Origin: Bacillota bacterium
GTDB lineage: Bacteria; Bacillota; Clostridia; Christensenellales; Aristaeellaceae
DNA length: 64,000 nt
Assembly (NCBI GenBank): GCA_023416585.1
Contig: JAEZHM010000154.1
Span: 1-64,000, forward strand
Reading direction: 5' to 3'
Shown: one piece after another, positions 8,211 through 17,181 of the stretch
How the letters are laid out: the number at the start of each line of letters is the position of its first letter
Position numbering within the stretch: position 1 is the first letter of the stretch
Notes under the pieces: model-generated
Database searches by the model: none
What the model was told of the DNA's origin: nothing
What the model saw: the letters and a program-made list of their open reading frames with translations, nothing else
Translations under genes and position numbers: made by a program

Positions 8211-8717
8211 ATGCTTTTGGATATTTCCCGGGCACTTCGTTCGCAAGGCACTGAGTTTTTCTTTGAGCTTGGCGGCGAAATTCCCACCCAGGACATTCTG
8301 GGGGAACCGGTCTCCTTTGAAGGGGTGGCCCTCAGCGGTACATATAGCGCCGCCGGGAAAAGTGTGTTGATTGCGGGACAGCTTACAGCCACCGCTCATG
8401 CCCGCTGTGCCAGGTGCTTAGGCTCGGCACAGGTGGTTTTGAAGGTTCCCTTTCGGGAAATCTTCGTGCAGGACGGCGATCCGGAGGATCCGGATAAGTT
8501 TGCTTTCGAGGGCAACTCGCTGGACTTAAGCCATTTGGTGCTGTCCCTGGCTGTTCTTGACCTGCCCATGCGCTTTGTGTGCGGGGAGAACTGCAAAGGA
8601 CTTTGCCCGGTGTGCGGAGAAAACTTGAACAAGAATCATTGCACATGCCGGAAGGAAATGCAGATAAAGCATCCTTTTGAGGCGCTGCAGATGCTTAAAA
8701 AGGATGAGGAGGTGTAG
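8211..8717 (+). CDS. YceD/DUF177 family protein
   Basis: A 168-residue protein of the YceD (DUF177) family, which in most bacteria lies directly upstream of rpmF and has been linked to 23S rRNA/50S maturation. It has an internal CxxC (ARCARCLG) and a C-terminal cysteine cluster (CGENCKGLCPVCGENLN then CTC), probably a metal site. The stop is 2 nt before the rpmF start, so the two are co-translated. Promoter and spacing are ordinary. Confidence 0.9.
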   Translation: MLLDISRALRSQGTEFFFELGGEIPTQDILGEPVSFEGVALSGTYSAAGKSVLIAGQLTATAHARCARCLGSAQVVLKVPFREIFVQDGDPEDPDKFAFEGNSLDLSHLVLSLAVLDLPMRFVCGENCKGLCPVCGENLNKNHCTCRKEMQIKHPFEALQMLKKDEEV

Positions 8718-8719
8718 TC

Positions 8720-8914
8720 ATGGCTCTTCCCAAGTATAGAACTTCCAAGGCGCGCAAGCACAGCCGCCGGGCCAACTGGAAGCTGACCCTTCCCGGTATT
8801 GTGGAATGCCCCCAGTGCCACAAGATGAAGATGTCCCACCGGGTCTGCAAGCATTGCGGCTATTATGACGGCAAGCAGGTCGTCAAGATGGAAGAAGACA
8901 AGAAAAAGGCCTGA
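8720..8914 (+). CDS. rpmF: 50S ribosomal protein L32
   Basis: A 64-residue L32 with the N-terminal basic block KYRTSKARKHSRRANWKL and two CxxC pairs (CPQCHK and CKHCGYY), so it is the zinc-binding form. The Lys-rich tail is typical. It is the last gene of the two-gene operon before the T-box leader. Confidence 0.97.
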   Translation: MALPKYRTSKARKHSRRANWKLTLPGIVECPQCHKMKMSHRVCKHCGYYDGKQVVKMEEDKKKA

Positions 8915-8934
8915 TTCCATAACATCATCGCCCT

Positions 8935-9170
8935 GAGAAAAAGAGGAGTACATCTGCAGTCTTTAAGAGAGCGGAGCTCGCCGGCTGAAAGGCTCTGCAA
9001 GTACATGCAGGCGGAAGGTCGCTTTGGAGGGCGGCGGGGGAAAGAGCAAATTGCTTTATTACTCTGCCCGGTGGCACCCGTGATCGTGCACAGAGGCGGT
9101 TCATTACCGCGAAGCAAGGTGGTACCACGGAGCTGCTCCGTCCTTCGGGACGCGGGCAGTTCTTTTTTTA
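8935..9170 (+). promoter_or_regulatory. T-box leader controlling valS (tRNA-Val sensing)
   Basis: A transcribed leader with T-box features. It has an AG-rich 5' Stem I start (AGAGGAGTA at 8942-8950), the T-box consensus at 9112-9130 (core AAGGTGGTACCACGG) and a terminator right after it. GTC at 9018-9020 is in the position expected for the specifier codon, which fits valine and the downstream valS. Uncharged tRNA-Val should pair with both the specifier and the T-box bulge and favour the antiterminator, so valS is expressed on valine starvation. The specifier assignment is from context, not a computed fold. Confidence 0.85.
9129..9170 (+). terminator. Terminator of the valS T-box
   Basis: A GC-rich stem with a TTCG tetraloop-like turn at 9143-9146 region, a few G-U or mismatched positions, then a run of T at 9163-9169. 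It overlaps the T-box sequence, as required for the switch. Confidence 0.8.
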
Positions 9171-9271
9171 TTGGCTTGGGAGGGGATCAGCCATGGATTC
9201 GGCAAGGATCGTCTTAAGGCTTAATGCACTGGTCCTGTTAAAAGTATTCATTGAAGGAGAATATTGATTAT

Positions 9272-11908
9272 ATGGAAATGGAAAAAGTATTCAATCCGCA
9301 GGCGATAGAAGGGGAAATTTATCAGGAATGGGAAGCGTCCGGCGCTTTTGAGGGCCGCCGGATACCGGGAAGGGAAACCTTCACCATTGTGATGCCGCCG
9401 CCTAACATTACGGGACAACTGCATATGGGCCATGCCATGGACTGCCTTATGCAGGACGCCCCAGTGCGCTATCACCGCATGAAGGGCGACGCCACGCTGT
9501 GGCTGCCGGGAACGGATCACGCTTCCATCGCCACTGAGGTGAAGATCGTGGAGCAAATGGCCAAGGAAGGCCTGAAAAAAGAGGATATCGGCCGGGAAGC
9601 ATTTTTGGATCGTGCCTGGAAATGGAAGGCAGAGTATGGCGGGCGCATCACCCGCCAGCTTCGCCGCCTTGGCGCCAGCTGCGACTGGAGCCGGGAACGC
9701 TTCACCATGGATGATGGCTGCTCCAAGGCTGTGCGGGAAGTGTTTGTGCGGCTGTACGAGAAGGACCTCATCTACCGGGGCGACCGCATCATCAACTGGT
9801 GCCCCGTGTGCAAGACTGCCCTTTCTGATGCCGAGGTGGAGTATGAGGAGCAAGCCTCCCACCTATGGCACATCCGATATCCTGGTTTAGACGGAAGCGC
9901 CGGCGTTGTGGTGGCTACCACAAGGCCGGAGACCATGCTTGGCGATACCGGCGTGGCTGTGAACCCGGAGGATGAGCGCTATACGCATTTGGTGGGCAAA
10001 ACGGTGATCCTGCCGCTTTTGGACCGGGAGATACCCGTGGTTGCAGATAGCTATGTGGACAAGGAATTCGGCACCGGCGCTGTGAAAATGACGCCGGCCC
10101 ACGATCCCAATGACTTTGAGGTGGCCCAGCGCCACAATTTGCCCATTTTGCGGGTGACCAATGATGACGGCACCATGAATGAGGCTGCGGGGAAGTACGC
10201 TGGCCTTACTCAACAGGAATGCCGCCGCCGTGTGCTGGAAGACCTTCAGAATCTGGGTCTATTGGTCAAGATTGAGGATTATACCCATAACGTGGGCACC
10301 TGTTACCGCTGTCACAAGACCGTGGAGCCTCTGGTGAGCCGCCAGTGGTTTGTGAATATGAAGCCTTTGGCCGAGCCGGCCTTGCAAGCGGTTCGGGAAG
10401 GCAAAACAAACTTTGTGCCGGAGCGGTTTTCCAAAACGTATTATAACTGGATGGAGAACATACGTGACTGGTGCATCAGCCGGCAGTTGTGGTGGGGACA
10501 CCGGATACCCGCCTGGTATTGCGACGACTGCGGCCATATGACCGTGGCCAGGGAAGAACCAGCAGCTTGTTTAAAGTGCGGCAATACACACCTTCACCAG
10601 GATGAGGATGTGCTGGACACCTGGTTCTCCTCGGCCTTGTGGCCCTTCTCCACCCTGGGTTGGCCTGAAAACACGGAGGATCTGAAATACTTCTATCCCA
10701 CCGATGTGCTGGTGACAGGGTATGACATCATCTTCTTCTGGGTAGCCCGGATGATTTTCAGCGGCATCGAGCAAATGGGGGAAACGCCCTTCCATACCGT
10801 GCTCATCCACGGTCTGGTGCGGGACGATAAGGGCCGCAAGATGTCCAAATCCCTGGGCAACGGCGTGGATCCACTGGATATCATTGATCAGTTCGGCGCC
10901 GATGCGCTTCGCTTTTCTCTGGCCATGGGCGTGAGCCCCGGCAACGATACCCGTTTCTCTACCGAAAAGGTGGAGGCGGCCAGAAATTTTGCCAACAAGG
11001 TGTGGAACGCCTCCCGCTTCGTGCTTATGTATACCGAGACAAGGGAAGAACTGGCCGGCAAAACGCTTCTGCTGCCGGATAAATGGATCCTCTCCCGCAG
11101 CCTTAAGGCGATCAGGGAAGTATCCGCCCACATGGAGGATGGCGATTTTGGCCTGGCTGCCCAGAAGATTTACGATTTTGCCTGGTCGGAGTTCTGTGAC
11201 TGGTATATTGAGCTTTCCAAGGGCCGACTGATGGGCGAAGATGCTGACAGCCGCGCTACAGCCCAGGCGGTGCTTTTGCACGTGCTGGAGACACTGCTAA
11301 AGCTTCTGCACCCATTCATGCCGTTCCTTACGGAAGCTGTGTATAAAAGCCTGCCCGGTTCGGAAGGGTTCCTGATGCTGTCCGGCTGGCCAAATATCAA
11401 CCCCGCATACGATTTTACTTCAGACGAAGACCATATGCAGGGCGTGATGGATATGATCAAGACCATCCGCAACCTGCGGTCCGAAATGAATGTGGCCGCC
11501 GGAAAGCGTACACGCTTGATGCTGCTGCCGTCAGATGGCTGGGCAGAAACGCTGAATAGTGCCGAGCAGTACTTCCAACGGCTGGCAGGTGTTTCTCACA
11601 GCGAGATTTTAAAAGACAGGGCAGCCGTCACAGAGAAGACGGTGAGCGCCGTATGCGCCGCGGGAGAATTGTTCATACCTCTGGGCGACCTTGTGGATTT
11701 TGAAAAAGAAATCGCACGGCTTGAGAAAGAACATGAGAACCTTTTGAAGGAAATTGAGCGTGCGGCGGGGAAACTGAATAATCCAGGCTTTATGCAAAAG
11801 GCCCCGGCTCAATTGGTGGAGCAGGAAAAAGAGAAACTGGCCACCAATCAGGCCATGGCAGCGACACTGCAAATGCGCATCGCCGAACTGAAAGGGATGG
11901 GCGAATGA
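9272..11908 (+). CDS. valS: Valyl-tRNA synthetase
   Basis: An 878-residue class I synthetase. The HIGH motif is HMGH at residues 51-54, the KMSKS loop is present in GRKMSKSLGNGVDP, and the CP1 editing domain has the TTRPETMLGDTGVAV block. The C-terminus has the ValS-specific coiled coil (FEKEIARLEKEHENLLKEIE). I chose ATG 9272 because AAGGAGA at 9254-9260 precedes it; a frame-extending TTG at 9251 overlaps that site and is unlikely to be the start. Expression should be set by the T-box at 8935-9170. The stop overlaps the folC start (ATGA). Confidence 0.97.
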   Translation: MEMEKVFNPQAIEGEIYQEWEASGAFEGRRIPGRETFTIVMPPPNITGQLHMGHAMDCLMQDAPVRYHRMKGDATLWLPGTDHASIATEVKIVEQMAKEGLKKEDIGREAFLDRAWKWKAEYGGRITRQLRRLGASCDWSRERFTMDDGCSKAVREVFVRLYEKDLIYRGDRIINWCPVCKTALSDAEVEYEEQASHLWHIRYPGLDGSAGVVVATTRPETMLGDTGVAVNPEDERYTHLVGKTVILPLLDREIPVVADSYVDKEFGTGAVKMTPAHDPNDFEVAQRHNLPILRVTNDDGTMNEAAGKYAGLTQQECRRRVLEDLQNLGLLVKIEDYTHNVGTCYRCHKTVEPLVSRQWFVNMKPLAEPALQAVREGKTNFVPERFSKTYYNWMENIRDWCISRQLWWGHRIPAWYCDDCGHMTVAREEPAACLKCGNTHLHQDEDVLDTWFSSALWPFSTLGWPENTEDLKYFYPTDVLVTGYDIIFFWVARMIFSGIEQMGETPFHTVLIHGLVRDDKGRKMSKSLGNGVDPLDIIDQFGADALRFSLAMGVSPGNDTRFSTEKVEAARNFANKVWNASRFVLMYTETREELAGKTLLLPDKWILSRSLKAIREVSAHMEDGDFGLAAQKIYDFAWSEFCDWYIELSKGRLMGEDADSRATAQAVLLHVLETLLKLLHPFMPFLTEAVYKSLPGSEGFLMLSGWPNINPAYDFTSDEDHMQGVMDMIKTIRNLRSEMNVAAGKRTRLMLLPSDGWAETLNSAEQYFQRLAGVSHSEILKDRAAVTEKTVSAVCAAGELFIPLGDLVDFEKEIARLEKEHENLLKEIERAAGKLNNPGFMQKAPAQLVEQEKEKLATNQAMAATLQMRIAELKGMGE

Positions 11909-13200
11909 ACGCTGCACAAGCGATAGCCTATATCCACGGCGCACAATATACGGGAGCTAAAAACGGGCTGGAAAACACCCGTGAATTGCTCAATCAATTG
12001 CAAATTCCCATGACCCCGGTGCCCGCCATTCATGTGGCGGGCACCAATGGCAAGGGCTCGGTATGCGCCATGCTGGACAGCATGCTGCGTGCCTGCGGAT
12101 TGAAGGTGGGCCTGTATACTTCTCCTTTTTTGCAGTTTTACAATGAGCGCATCCGAATAAACGGAACGCCTGTATCCGATGATGTTCTATCCCGGGCCGT
12201 GACAAGGGTAAAGGAAGCTGCAGACAGCCTTCAAATTAAGGGGATCTGCCCTACCGCTTTTGAGCTTGGCACAGCTACATCATTTTTGATCTTTCGGGAA
12301 GAGAAAGTGGATATCGCCGTGGTGGAGGTGGGCCTGGGCGGAAGGCTGGACCCAACCAATGTAATAACACCACTTGTGTCGGTTATCACAGCGCTGGGCA
12401 TGGATCATATGGCATACCTGGGCGATACGCTGGAGAAGATTGCGGGGGAGAAGGCGGGCATCATCAAGCCCGGTATCCCTGCGGTACTGTATCCCGCCCG
12501 CCAGGAGGCTGAGGCGGTAGTGCGCGCTGTCTGCGTACAAAAGCAGGCGTCTTTGACGGCCCTTCGCCACAGGCAGGCGGTATTCCATCAGGCGGATGCC
12601 TTTGGCAGCCGTGCGGATTTTGACCTGCCCAGGGGCAAAATGGAGGATGTGTATATTCCCTTGCCAGGGCTGCACCAGGTGGAAAATGCTTTAACAGCAC
12701 TTGCAGCTTTGGATTTGCTGACCGGCTTTCCCATAAGCCGGGAGAAAATGCGTAAGGGTATGGAGTGCGTCCGCTGGCCGGCGCGGCTGGAATGGATCGG
12801 AAATTCACCCAGGGTGCTGCTGGATGGGGCACACAATCCGCAGGGCGTGGAGGCACTGCGCAGTTTTTCGGACCTGTTTCTCCATAAGGAAAAGCGGGTG
12901 CTGTTAACCGGTGTGCTTCGGGAAAAGCTCAATAGCAAAATGATTGAAGATTTGGCATCTTTGGCTGAACAGGCCGTCACCGTCACACCTGACAATCACA
13001 GGGCCATGCCAGCTATAGAGCTGGCGGAGCTTTTTAAGGAGGAAGGCTGCGCGGCTGAGGCTGCTGCTAGCCTTGAGGAAGGGCTTCAGCTGGCAATGGA
13101 ACTTGCTGGGCCGGAAGGCGTCATCATTGCCGCGGGTTCCCTGTACCTGGCTGGGGCACTGCGTGGCATGCTAGGCCTTAAGGATGAGAGCCTTGCGTGA
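11905..13200 (+). CDS. folC: Folylpolyglutamate synthase / dihydrofolate synthase
   Basis: A 431-residue Mur-ligase-like ATP-dependent enzyme that adds glutamate to folates. It shows the P-loop GTNGKGS at 46-52, VAVVEVGLGGRLDPTNV, the GMDHMAYLGDTLEKIAGEKAGIIK block and the C-terminal domain LLDGAHNPQGVEAL. It overlaps valS by 4 nt, the common Firmicute valS-folC arrangement, so it is probably also under the valine T-box. Confidence 0.96.
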   Translation: MNAAQAIAYIHGAQYTGAKNGLENTRELLNQLQIPMTPVPAIHVAGTNGKGSVCAMLDSMLRACGLKVGLYTSPFLQFYNERIRINGTPVSDDVLSRAVTRVKEAADSLQIKGICPTAFELGTATSFLIFREEKVDIAVVEVGLGGRLDPTNVITPLVSVITALGMDHMAYLGDTLEKIAGEKAGIIKPGIPAVLYPARQEAEAVVRAVCVQKQASLTALRHRQAVFHQADAFGSRADFDLPRGKMEDVYIPLPGLHQVENALTALAALDLLTGFPISREKMRKGMECVRWPARLEWIGNSPRVLLDGAHNPQGVEALRSFSDLFLHKEKRVLLTGVLREKLNSKMIEDLASLAEQAVTVTPDNHRAMPAIELAELFKEEGCAAEAAASLEEGLQLAMELAGPEGVIIAAGSLYLAGALRGMLGLKDESLA

Positions 13201-13235
13201 TGTAGTGGGTAAATCGGAGAGTATTTGGAGGGCCC

Positions 13236-14171
13236 ATGGAATTTTATCATGAACCGGTGATGCTAAGTGAGGTTCTTACGTGGCTTGATGTTAAGCCTGG
13301 CGGCGTCTATGCAGACGGTACACTGGGGGGAGGCGGCCATAGCGCGGCCATAATGCAAAAAGCCGGGGAAAGCGGAATATTGTACGGCATAGACCGGGAC
13401 AAGGCAGCCATCGAGGCTGCTTCCAGAAAGCTGGAGGCATATCCTGGCTTTCAACCTATCCGTGGGAATTTCCATGATGTAAAGGAACTGCTGAAGGAAG
13501 CCGGCGCGCCTAAGCTTGATGGGGCACTGCTGGATTTGGGCGTTTCCTCGTACCAGCTGGATACGCCTGAGCGGGGTTTTTCCTATCATGAGGATGCACC
13601 GCTGGACATGCGCATGGACCCGGACTCCGGCATTTCAGCGGCAGAATGGCTTCAAAGCGTTTCCCAGCAGGAATTGACAAAAGTGCTCCTGGATTATGGG
13701 GAGGAGCGCTGGGCGGCCCGCATCGCCCAGTTTGTAGTGGAAAGGCGGCGGAACACGCCGGTATTAACCACGGGTGATCTGGTGCGCATTATAGATGACG
13801 CCATTCCCAAGGCGGTGCGAAGGAAGGATGAGGGCCATCCCGCCCGAAGGAGTTTCCAGGCCATCCGTATCGCCGTAAACGATGAGCTGGCACCGCTTAA
13901 TCAGGCACTTTCCGATTTTGTGGATTGTTTGAAGCCAGGCGGCCGGCTGTGCGTTATCACCTTCCATTCATTGGAGGACAGGCTTGTGAAAATCGCCTTC
14001 CGCACCATGCAAAACCCATGTGTCTGCCCGCCCAAAGCGCCCATATGCATGTGCGGCAAAAAGCCGGTGGGCAAGGTGCTGGCAGGAGGTGCGGTGAAGC
14101 CAACAGCAGAGGAAGTAGCCCGCAACGCCCGTGCCCGCAGCGCCAAGCTGCGGGTGGTGGAAAGGGTGTGA
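13236..14171 (+). CDS. rsmH: 16S rRNA (cytosine1402-N4)-methyltransferase RsmH
   Basis: A 311-residue SAM-dependent enzyme (MraW family) that N4-methylates C1402 in the ribosomal P site. The SAM motif I is ADGTLGGGGHSAAI (GGGGHS at 31-36). Other family blocks are LLDLGVSSYQLD, FSYHEDAPLDMRMD, ARRSFQAIRIAVNDEL and ITFHSLEDRLVK. It sits outside its usual dcw/mra cluster, next to rsmI, whose product acts on the same nucleotide. Confidence 0.97.
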   Translation: MEFYHEPVMLSEVLTWLDVKPGGVYADGTLGGGGHSAAIMQKAGESGILYGIDRDKAAIEAASRKLEAYPGFQPIRGNFHDVKELLKEAGAPKLDGALLDLGVSSYQLDTPERGFSYHEDAPLDMRMDPDSGISAAEWLQSVSQQELTKVLLDYGEERWAARIAQFVVERRRNTPVLTTGDLVRIIDDAIPKAVRRKDEGHPARRSFQAIRIAVNDELAPLNQALSDFVDCLKPGGRLCVITFHSLEDRLVKIAFRTMQNPCVCPPKAPICMCGKKPVGKVLAGGAVKPTAEEVARNARARSAKLRVVERV

Positions 14172-14180
14172 GGTGTATTT

Positions 14181-15035
14181 ATGCCAACCTTGTACGTAGT
14201 CGCTACCCCCATCGGCAACCTTGGCGATATGAGCCCCCGGGCTGTGGAAACACTTAAAAACGTGGGCCTCATTGCGGCTGAGGACACCCGTGTCACCATG
14301 AAGCTCACCGCCCATTTTGAAATCCATACGCCGCTGACCAGCTGTCATGAGCACAATGAGGGAAACAAATCCCGCAAGATCATTGAAAAAATGCTGGCGA
14401 ACAATATCGACGTAGCATTAACTACCGATGCCGGAACGCCTGCCATCTCCGATCCCGGCTATCAGCTGGTAAAAGCTGCCTGGGAGGCTGGGATTAACGT
14501 GTTGCCTGTTCCTGGCCCCACCGCCATGGCATCGGCACTTTCCATATGTGGGTTTGACACGGCGGAATTTGCCTTCTACGGCTTTTTGCCCCGGCAGAAA
14601 AAGGAGCTTCGGGAGAAGCTGGCGAAGATTGGACAAGGCGTGCCTGTGGCGGTAATGCACGAATCGCCCCACCGGGTAGTGGAACTGATGGAAGCCATTG
14701 CCGAAACCTTTCCTGTAGCACGGGTCGCTGTCTGCTGTGACTTGACAAAGCGTTATGAATTGACTATCCGTGGAAATGTGCTGGACGTACTCACAACCAT
14801 GCGCCAAAACCCAAACGTGGAAAAAGGGGAGTACTGCCTGGTACTGGATCTGAATGAGGTCCCGAAGGCAGAGGAACTGCAAGGGCCGGTCATCAGTCTG
14901 GAGGCCCGCATTCTGGAGGCTATGCTGAGCGGAAAAACGCTCAGGGAAGCGGTGGACAAGCTGACAGCTTCGGGAGAAAAGAAAAACGCTGCCTATGCAG
15001 CATCCCTTAGGGTAAAGGAATTCCTGAACAATTAA
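14181..15035 (+). CDS. rsmI: 16S rRNA (cytidine1402-2'-O)-methyltransferase RsmI
   Basis: A 284-residue tetrapyrrole-methylase-fold enzyme that 2'-O-methylates C1402. The N-terminus LYVVATPIGNLGDMSPRAVE and the following AAEDTRVTMKL are signatures. TTDAGTPAISDPGYQLV and PGPTAMASALSICGF form the SAM pocket, and the QKKELREKL and ESPHRVVELM blocks follow. It is 9 nt downstream of rsmH, so both C1402 modifications are encoded side by side, which is functionally coherent. Confidence 0.97.
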   Translation: MPTLYVVATPIGNLGDMSPRAVETLKNVGLIAAEDTRVTMKLTAHFEIHTPLTSCHEHNEGNKSRKIIEKMLANNIDVALTTDAGTPAISDPGYQLVKAAWEAGINVLPVPGPTAMASALSICGFDTAEFAFYGFLPRQKKELREKLAKIGQGVPVAVMHESPHRVVELMEAIAETFPVARVAVCCDLTKRYELTIRGNVLDVLTTMRQNPNVEKGEYCLVLDLNEVPKAEELQGPVISLEARILEAMLSGKTLREAVDKLTASGEKKNAAYAASLRVKEFLNN

Positions 15036-15046
15036 CAGGAGGACCT

Positions 15047-15898
15047 ATGGAAAACCTTCGAATTATATCCGCCGGCCAAATCACCGATACAGTGAAAGAA
15101 CTGTGTATCCGTGCCAACTGCTTTTTGAATGAGGATATTGGCTGTGCGCTGAAAAAGGCAGGGGTTGAGGAAGAATATCCCCCAGCCCGTGAGATATTGC
15201 TGATCCTTCAAAAGAACGCGGAGGTTGCAAGAACTCAAAAAATGGCCATCTGCCAGGATACGGGAATGGCGGTGGTCTTTATAACCATCGGCCAGGATGT
15301 GCATATCACAGGCGGCTCCTTGGAGGAAGCCGTAAACGCAGGGGTGCGTGGGGGGTATGAGGAAGGCTTTCTGCGAAAATCGGTTGTTATAGACCCTTTT
15401 CGGCGCAAGAATACCGGTGACAATACACCTGCGGTGATTCATACCCGCATAGTTCCTGGGAATGAATTGAAAATTGAGGTGGCCCCCAAGGGCTTCGGAA
15501 GCGAAAATATGAGCCGTGTATCCATGCTCAATCCTTCTGACGGACTTGACGGCGTAAAAAAGTTCGTTCTGGAAACGGTTCGGTTAGCCGGGCCCAATCC
15601 CTGTCCGCCCATGATATTGGGAGTGGGCATAGGCGGTACCTTTGAAAAGGTGGCGCAGATGGCAAAGGAAGCGCTTTTGGTTCCTTTGGATGAAGAGCAC
15701 TCAGATCCCTTTTATGCCGCGCTGGAAAAGGATTTGCTGGCACTTGTAAATGAGACGGGGATTGGCCCCCAGGGGTTCGGGGGCAGAACCACCTGCCTTT
15801 CAGTGAAGATTCGGACATATCCCACCCATATTGCCGGTCTGCCTGTGGCGGTGAACGTAGGCTGCCATGTGACGAGGCATGCACAGGCGGTGCTGTAG
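15047..15898 (+). CDS. Class I fumarate hydratase, alpha subunit
   Basis: A 283-residue Fe-S hydro-lyase alpha subunit (fumarase/tartrate dehydratase family). It has cluster-linked cysteines in CQDTGMAVVF and NPCPPMILGVGIGG and near the C-terminus in GGRTTCLSVK, plus the closing NVGCHVTRHA block. The oxygen-sensitive 4Fe-4S form converts fumarate and malate and fits an anaerobe. The beta subunit is the next gene, but about 200 bp of repeat-like sequence separates them. In most genomes the two subunits are adjacent or fused. Confidence 0.92.
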   Translation: MENLRIISAGQITDTVKELCIRANCFLNEDIGCALKKAGVEEEYPPAREILLILQKNAEVARTQKMAICQDTGMAVVFITIGQDVHITGGSLEEAVNAGVRGGYEEGFLRKSVVIDPFRRKNTGDNTPAVIHTRIVPGNELKIEVAPKGFGSENMSRVSMLNPSDGLDGVKKFVLETVRLAGPNPCPPMILGVGIGGTFEKVAQMAKEALLVPLDEEHSDPFYAALEKDLLALVNETGIGPQGFGGRTTCLSVKIRTYPTHIAGLPVAVNVGCHVTRHAQAVL

Positions 15899-16098
15899 GG
15901 CTTGCTGAGCTTCATATGCAGCGGATAGTGTATAAACGGTGTATGATGATTTGCCTCGCCTGCTGTCATCCTGAGCGCAGCGAAGGATCTTTTCAAAACT
16001 GCGCAAGGTTTGCAATGATTTGTCATGTCGCCCGTCTGAAACGCAAAGTATATGCAGGCAGGCGCAACCAATCTACATTTCCTAAAGGAAGTGATTCC
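15899..16098. repeat. Repeat-bearing insert between the fumarase subunit genes
   Basis: About 200 bp of non-coding sequence separates two genes that normally abut. Positions 15965-15991 carry the sequence ATCCTGAGCGCAGCGAAGGA, which translates as HPERSEGS and is a dispersed repeat I know from many anaerobe genomes. An open frame runs through the segment into the beta subunit, but it has no ribosome site at its upstream end. The real beta start is at 16099. Confidence 0.6.
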
Positions 16099-16653
16099 AT
16101 GGCCATATGTTTGACGGCGCCCCTATCCCTAGAAATCGTGAAAAATCTTCATGCTGGGGATAGCGTGCTTTTGTCCGGCGTGGTCTATACCGCCAGGGAT
16201 GCAGCCCATGAACGGATGGCACGTTCCATTGAGAGGGGAGAACCTCTGCCCATTTCTTTACAGGGACAAACGCTGTATTACGCCGGGCCGACGCCCACAC
16301 CGCCGGGAAGAGCTGTGGGGTCCATCGGGCCTACCACCAGCACCCGGATGGACGCGTATACGCCTCTTCTTTTATCCCTGGGCCTTCGGGCTATGATCGG
16401 CAAGGGCAAACGATCACCGCAGGTAGTGGTTGCCATGCAAGATCATCCTGCTGTTTATTTTGCCGCTGTAGGCGGCGCCGCGGCGCTGATGGCGGAATGT
16501 GTCACAGCCTGCGAGGTGGTGGCCTATGAGGATTTGGGTACGGAGTCCATCAAAAGGCTGACGCTTACCGATCTGCCTCTCATTGTGGCGGTGGACTGTT
16601 ACGGCGGAGATTATTATGAACTGGGGCAGCAAAGGTATTTAGAAGCGCGTTAG
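16099..16653 (+). CDS. Class I fumarate hydratase, beta subunit
   Basis: A 184-residue beta subunit of the Fe-S fumarase/tartrate dehydratase. It has LLSGVVYTARDAAHERM at about 25-40, IGPTTSTRMDAYTPLLLSLG and MIGKGKRSPQVV in the middle, and VVAYEDLGTESIKRLTLTDLPL near the C-terminus. Its upstream in-frame extension is rejected because AAAGGAAG lies just before ATG 16099, and family homology begins there. It works with the alpha subunit encoded just upstream. Confidence 0.9.
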   Translation: MAICLTAPLSLEIVKNLHAGDSVLLSGVVYTARDAAHERMARSIERGEPLPISLQGQTLYYAGPTPTPPGRAVGSIGPTTSTRMDAYTPLLLSLGLRAMIGKGKRSPQVVVAMQDHPAVYFAAVGGAAALMAECVTACEVVAYEDLGTESIKRLTLTDLPLIVAVDCYGGDYYELGQQRYLEAR

Positions 16654-16719
16654 TACTTCGACAACTACAGAAGTAACGGAATTCTCAAGCCCCGGTAGAG
16701 AAGTCAACATACAAAAAAC

Positions 16720-16801
16720 GCCGTAGGGGCGATTTGTAATCGCCCGCATGTTGCGGTCAGGATATGTCACTTGGCGGACGATTACAAATCGCCCCTACGG
16801 C
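16720..16801. repeat. Large palindrome with 28-nt arms
   Basis: Arms 16720-16747 and 16774-16801 are inverted repeats matching at 27 of 28 positions, with a 26-nt loop. The arms contain the self-complementary core GGGCGATTTGTAATCGCCC, so each arm can also fold on itself. The architecture resembles REP/MITE palindromes. Confidence 0.8.
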
Positions 16802-16909
16802 ATTCAGGCAAGGTTGATTGGATTTACCAAGCTGTCACACCCCCGCCAAGGTTCATTTCGATATTTGGCAAGGCATTAAGGCTCTATGGATATCATAAGT
16901 CAACATCTT

Positions 16910-16980
16910 GAGGGCTCCGCCCGAAGGATCTTGTCCTTGGTATATAAGTTGCTGCAAAGGATCCTTCGGGCGTAGCCCTC
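16910..16980. repeat. Palindrome with 22-nt arms
   Basis: Arms at 16910-16931 and 16959-16980 match at 20 of 22 positions and share CCCGAAGGATC with the HPERSEGS-type repeat near 15965. The inner sequence 16932-16958 is unrelated. Confidence 0.7.
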
Positions 16981-17181
16981 AGGTGACATGTCGCGGTGGG
17001 GAAGGAAGCAAGAGGGACGAGTGGATGCCGGTACAGGCAGGCGTTTGCTGTCCTCTACCACTGACGTATTCATTACCAGTATACCATAACTTCTGTAGTT
17101 GACGGTCCGATAGTTGGCATAGGCATAGTGTATATGCAGGGATCTTCGATTGTAATAGTATTGATGAATTGGAGAAGAGCT

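Larger units (their letters stand above)
16659..17104. mobile_element. TIR-bounded, MITE-like non-coding element
   Basis: The ends carry inverted repeats. CGACAACTACAGAAGT at 16659-16674 matches the reverse complement of 17089-17104 at 15 of 16 positions (13 perfect: 16662-16674 against 17089-17101), with weaker matching inward. The 446-bp interior has no convincing gene. It contains two large palindromes (16720-16801 and 16910-16980). No target duplication is evident. A small non-autonomous element, or nested elements, is the best reading. Confidence 0.55.

Noticed and set aside
9251..9271. TTG-initiated extension of valS by seven codons
   Set aside because: The TTG overlaps the Shine-Dalgarno site AAGGAGA that serves ATG 9272, so it would have no ribosome site of its own.
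15916..16098. In-frame 61-codon extension of the fumarase beta gene
   Set aside because: It translates a dispersed repeat (HPERSEGS) and has no ribosome site; beta-subunit homology and a good site begin at 16099.
16720..16801. CRISPR repeat possibility for the palindrome
   Set aside because: There is only a single inverted pair, no regular spacers and no cas genes.
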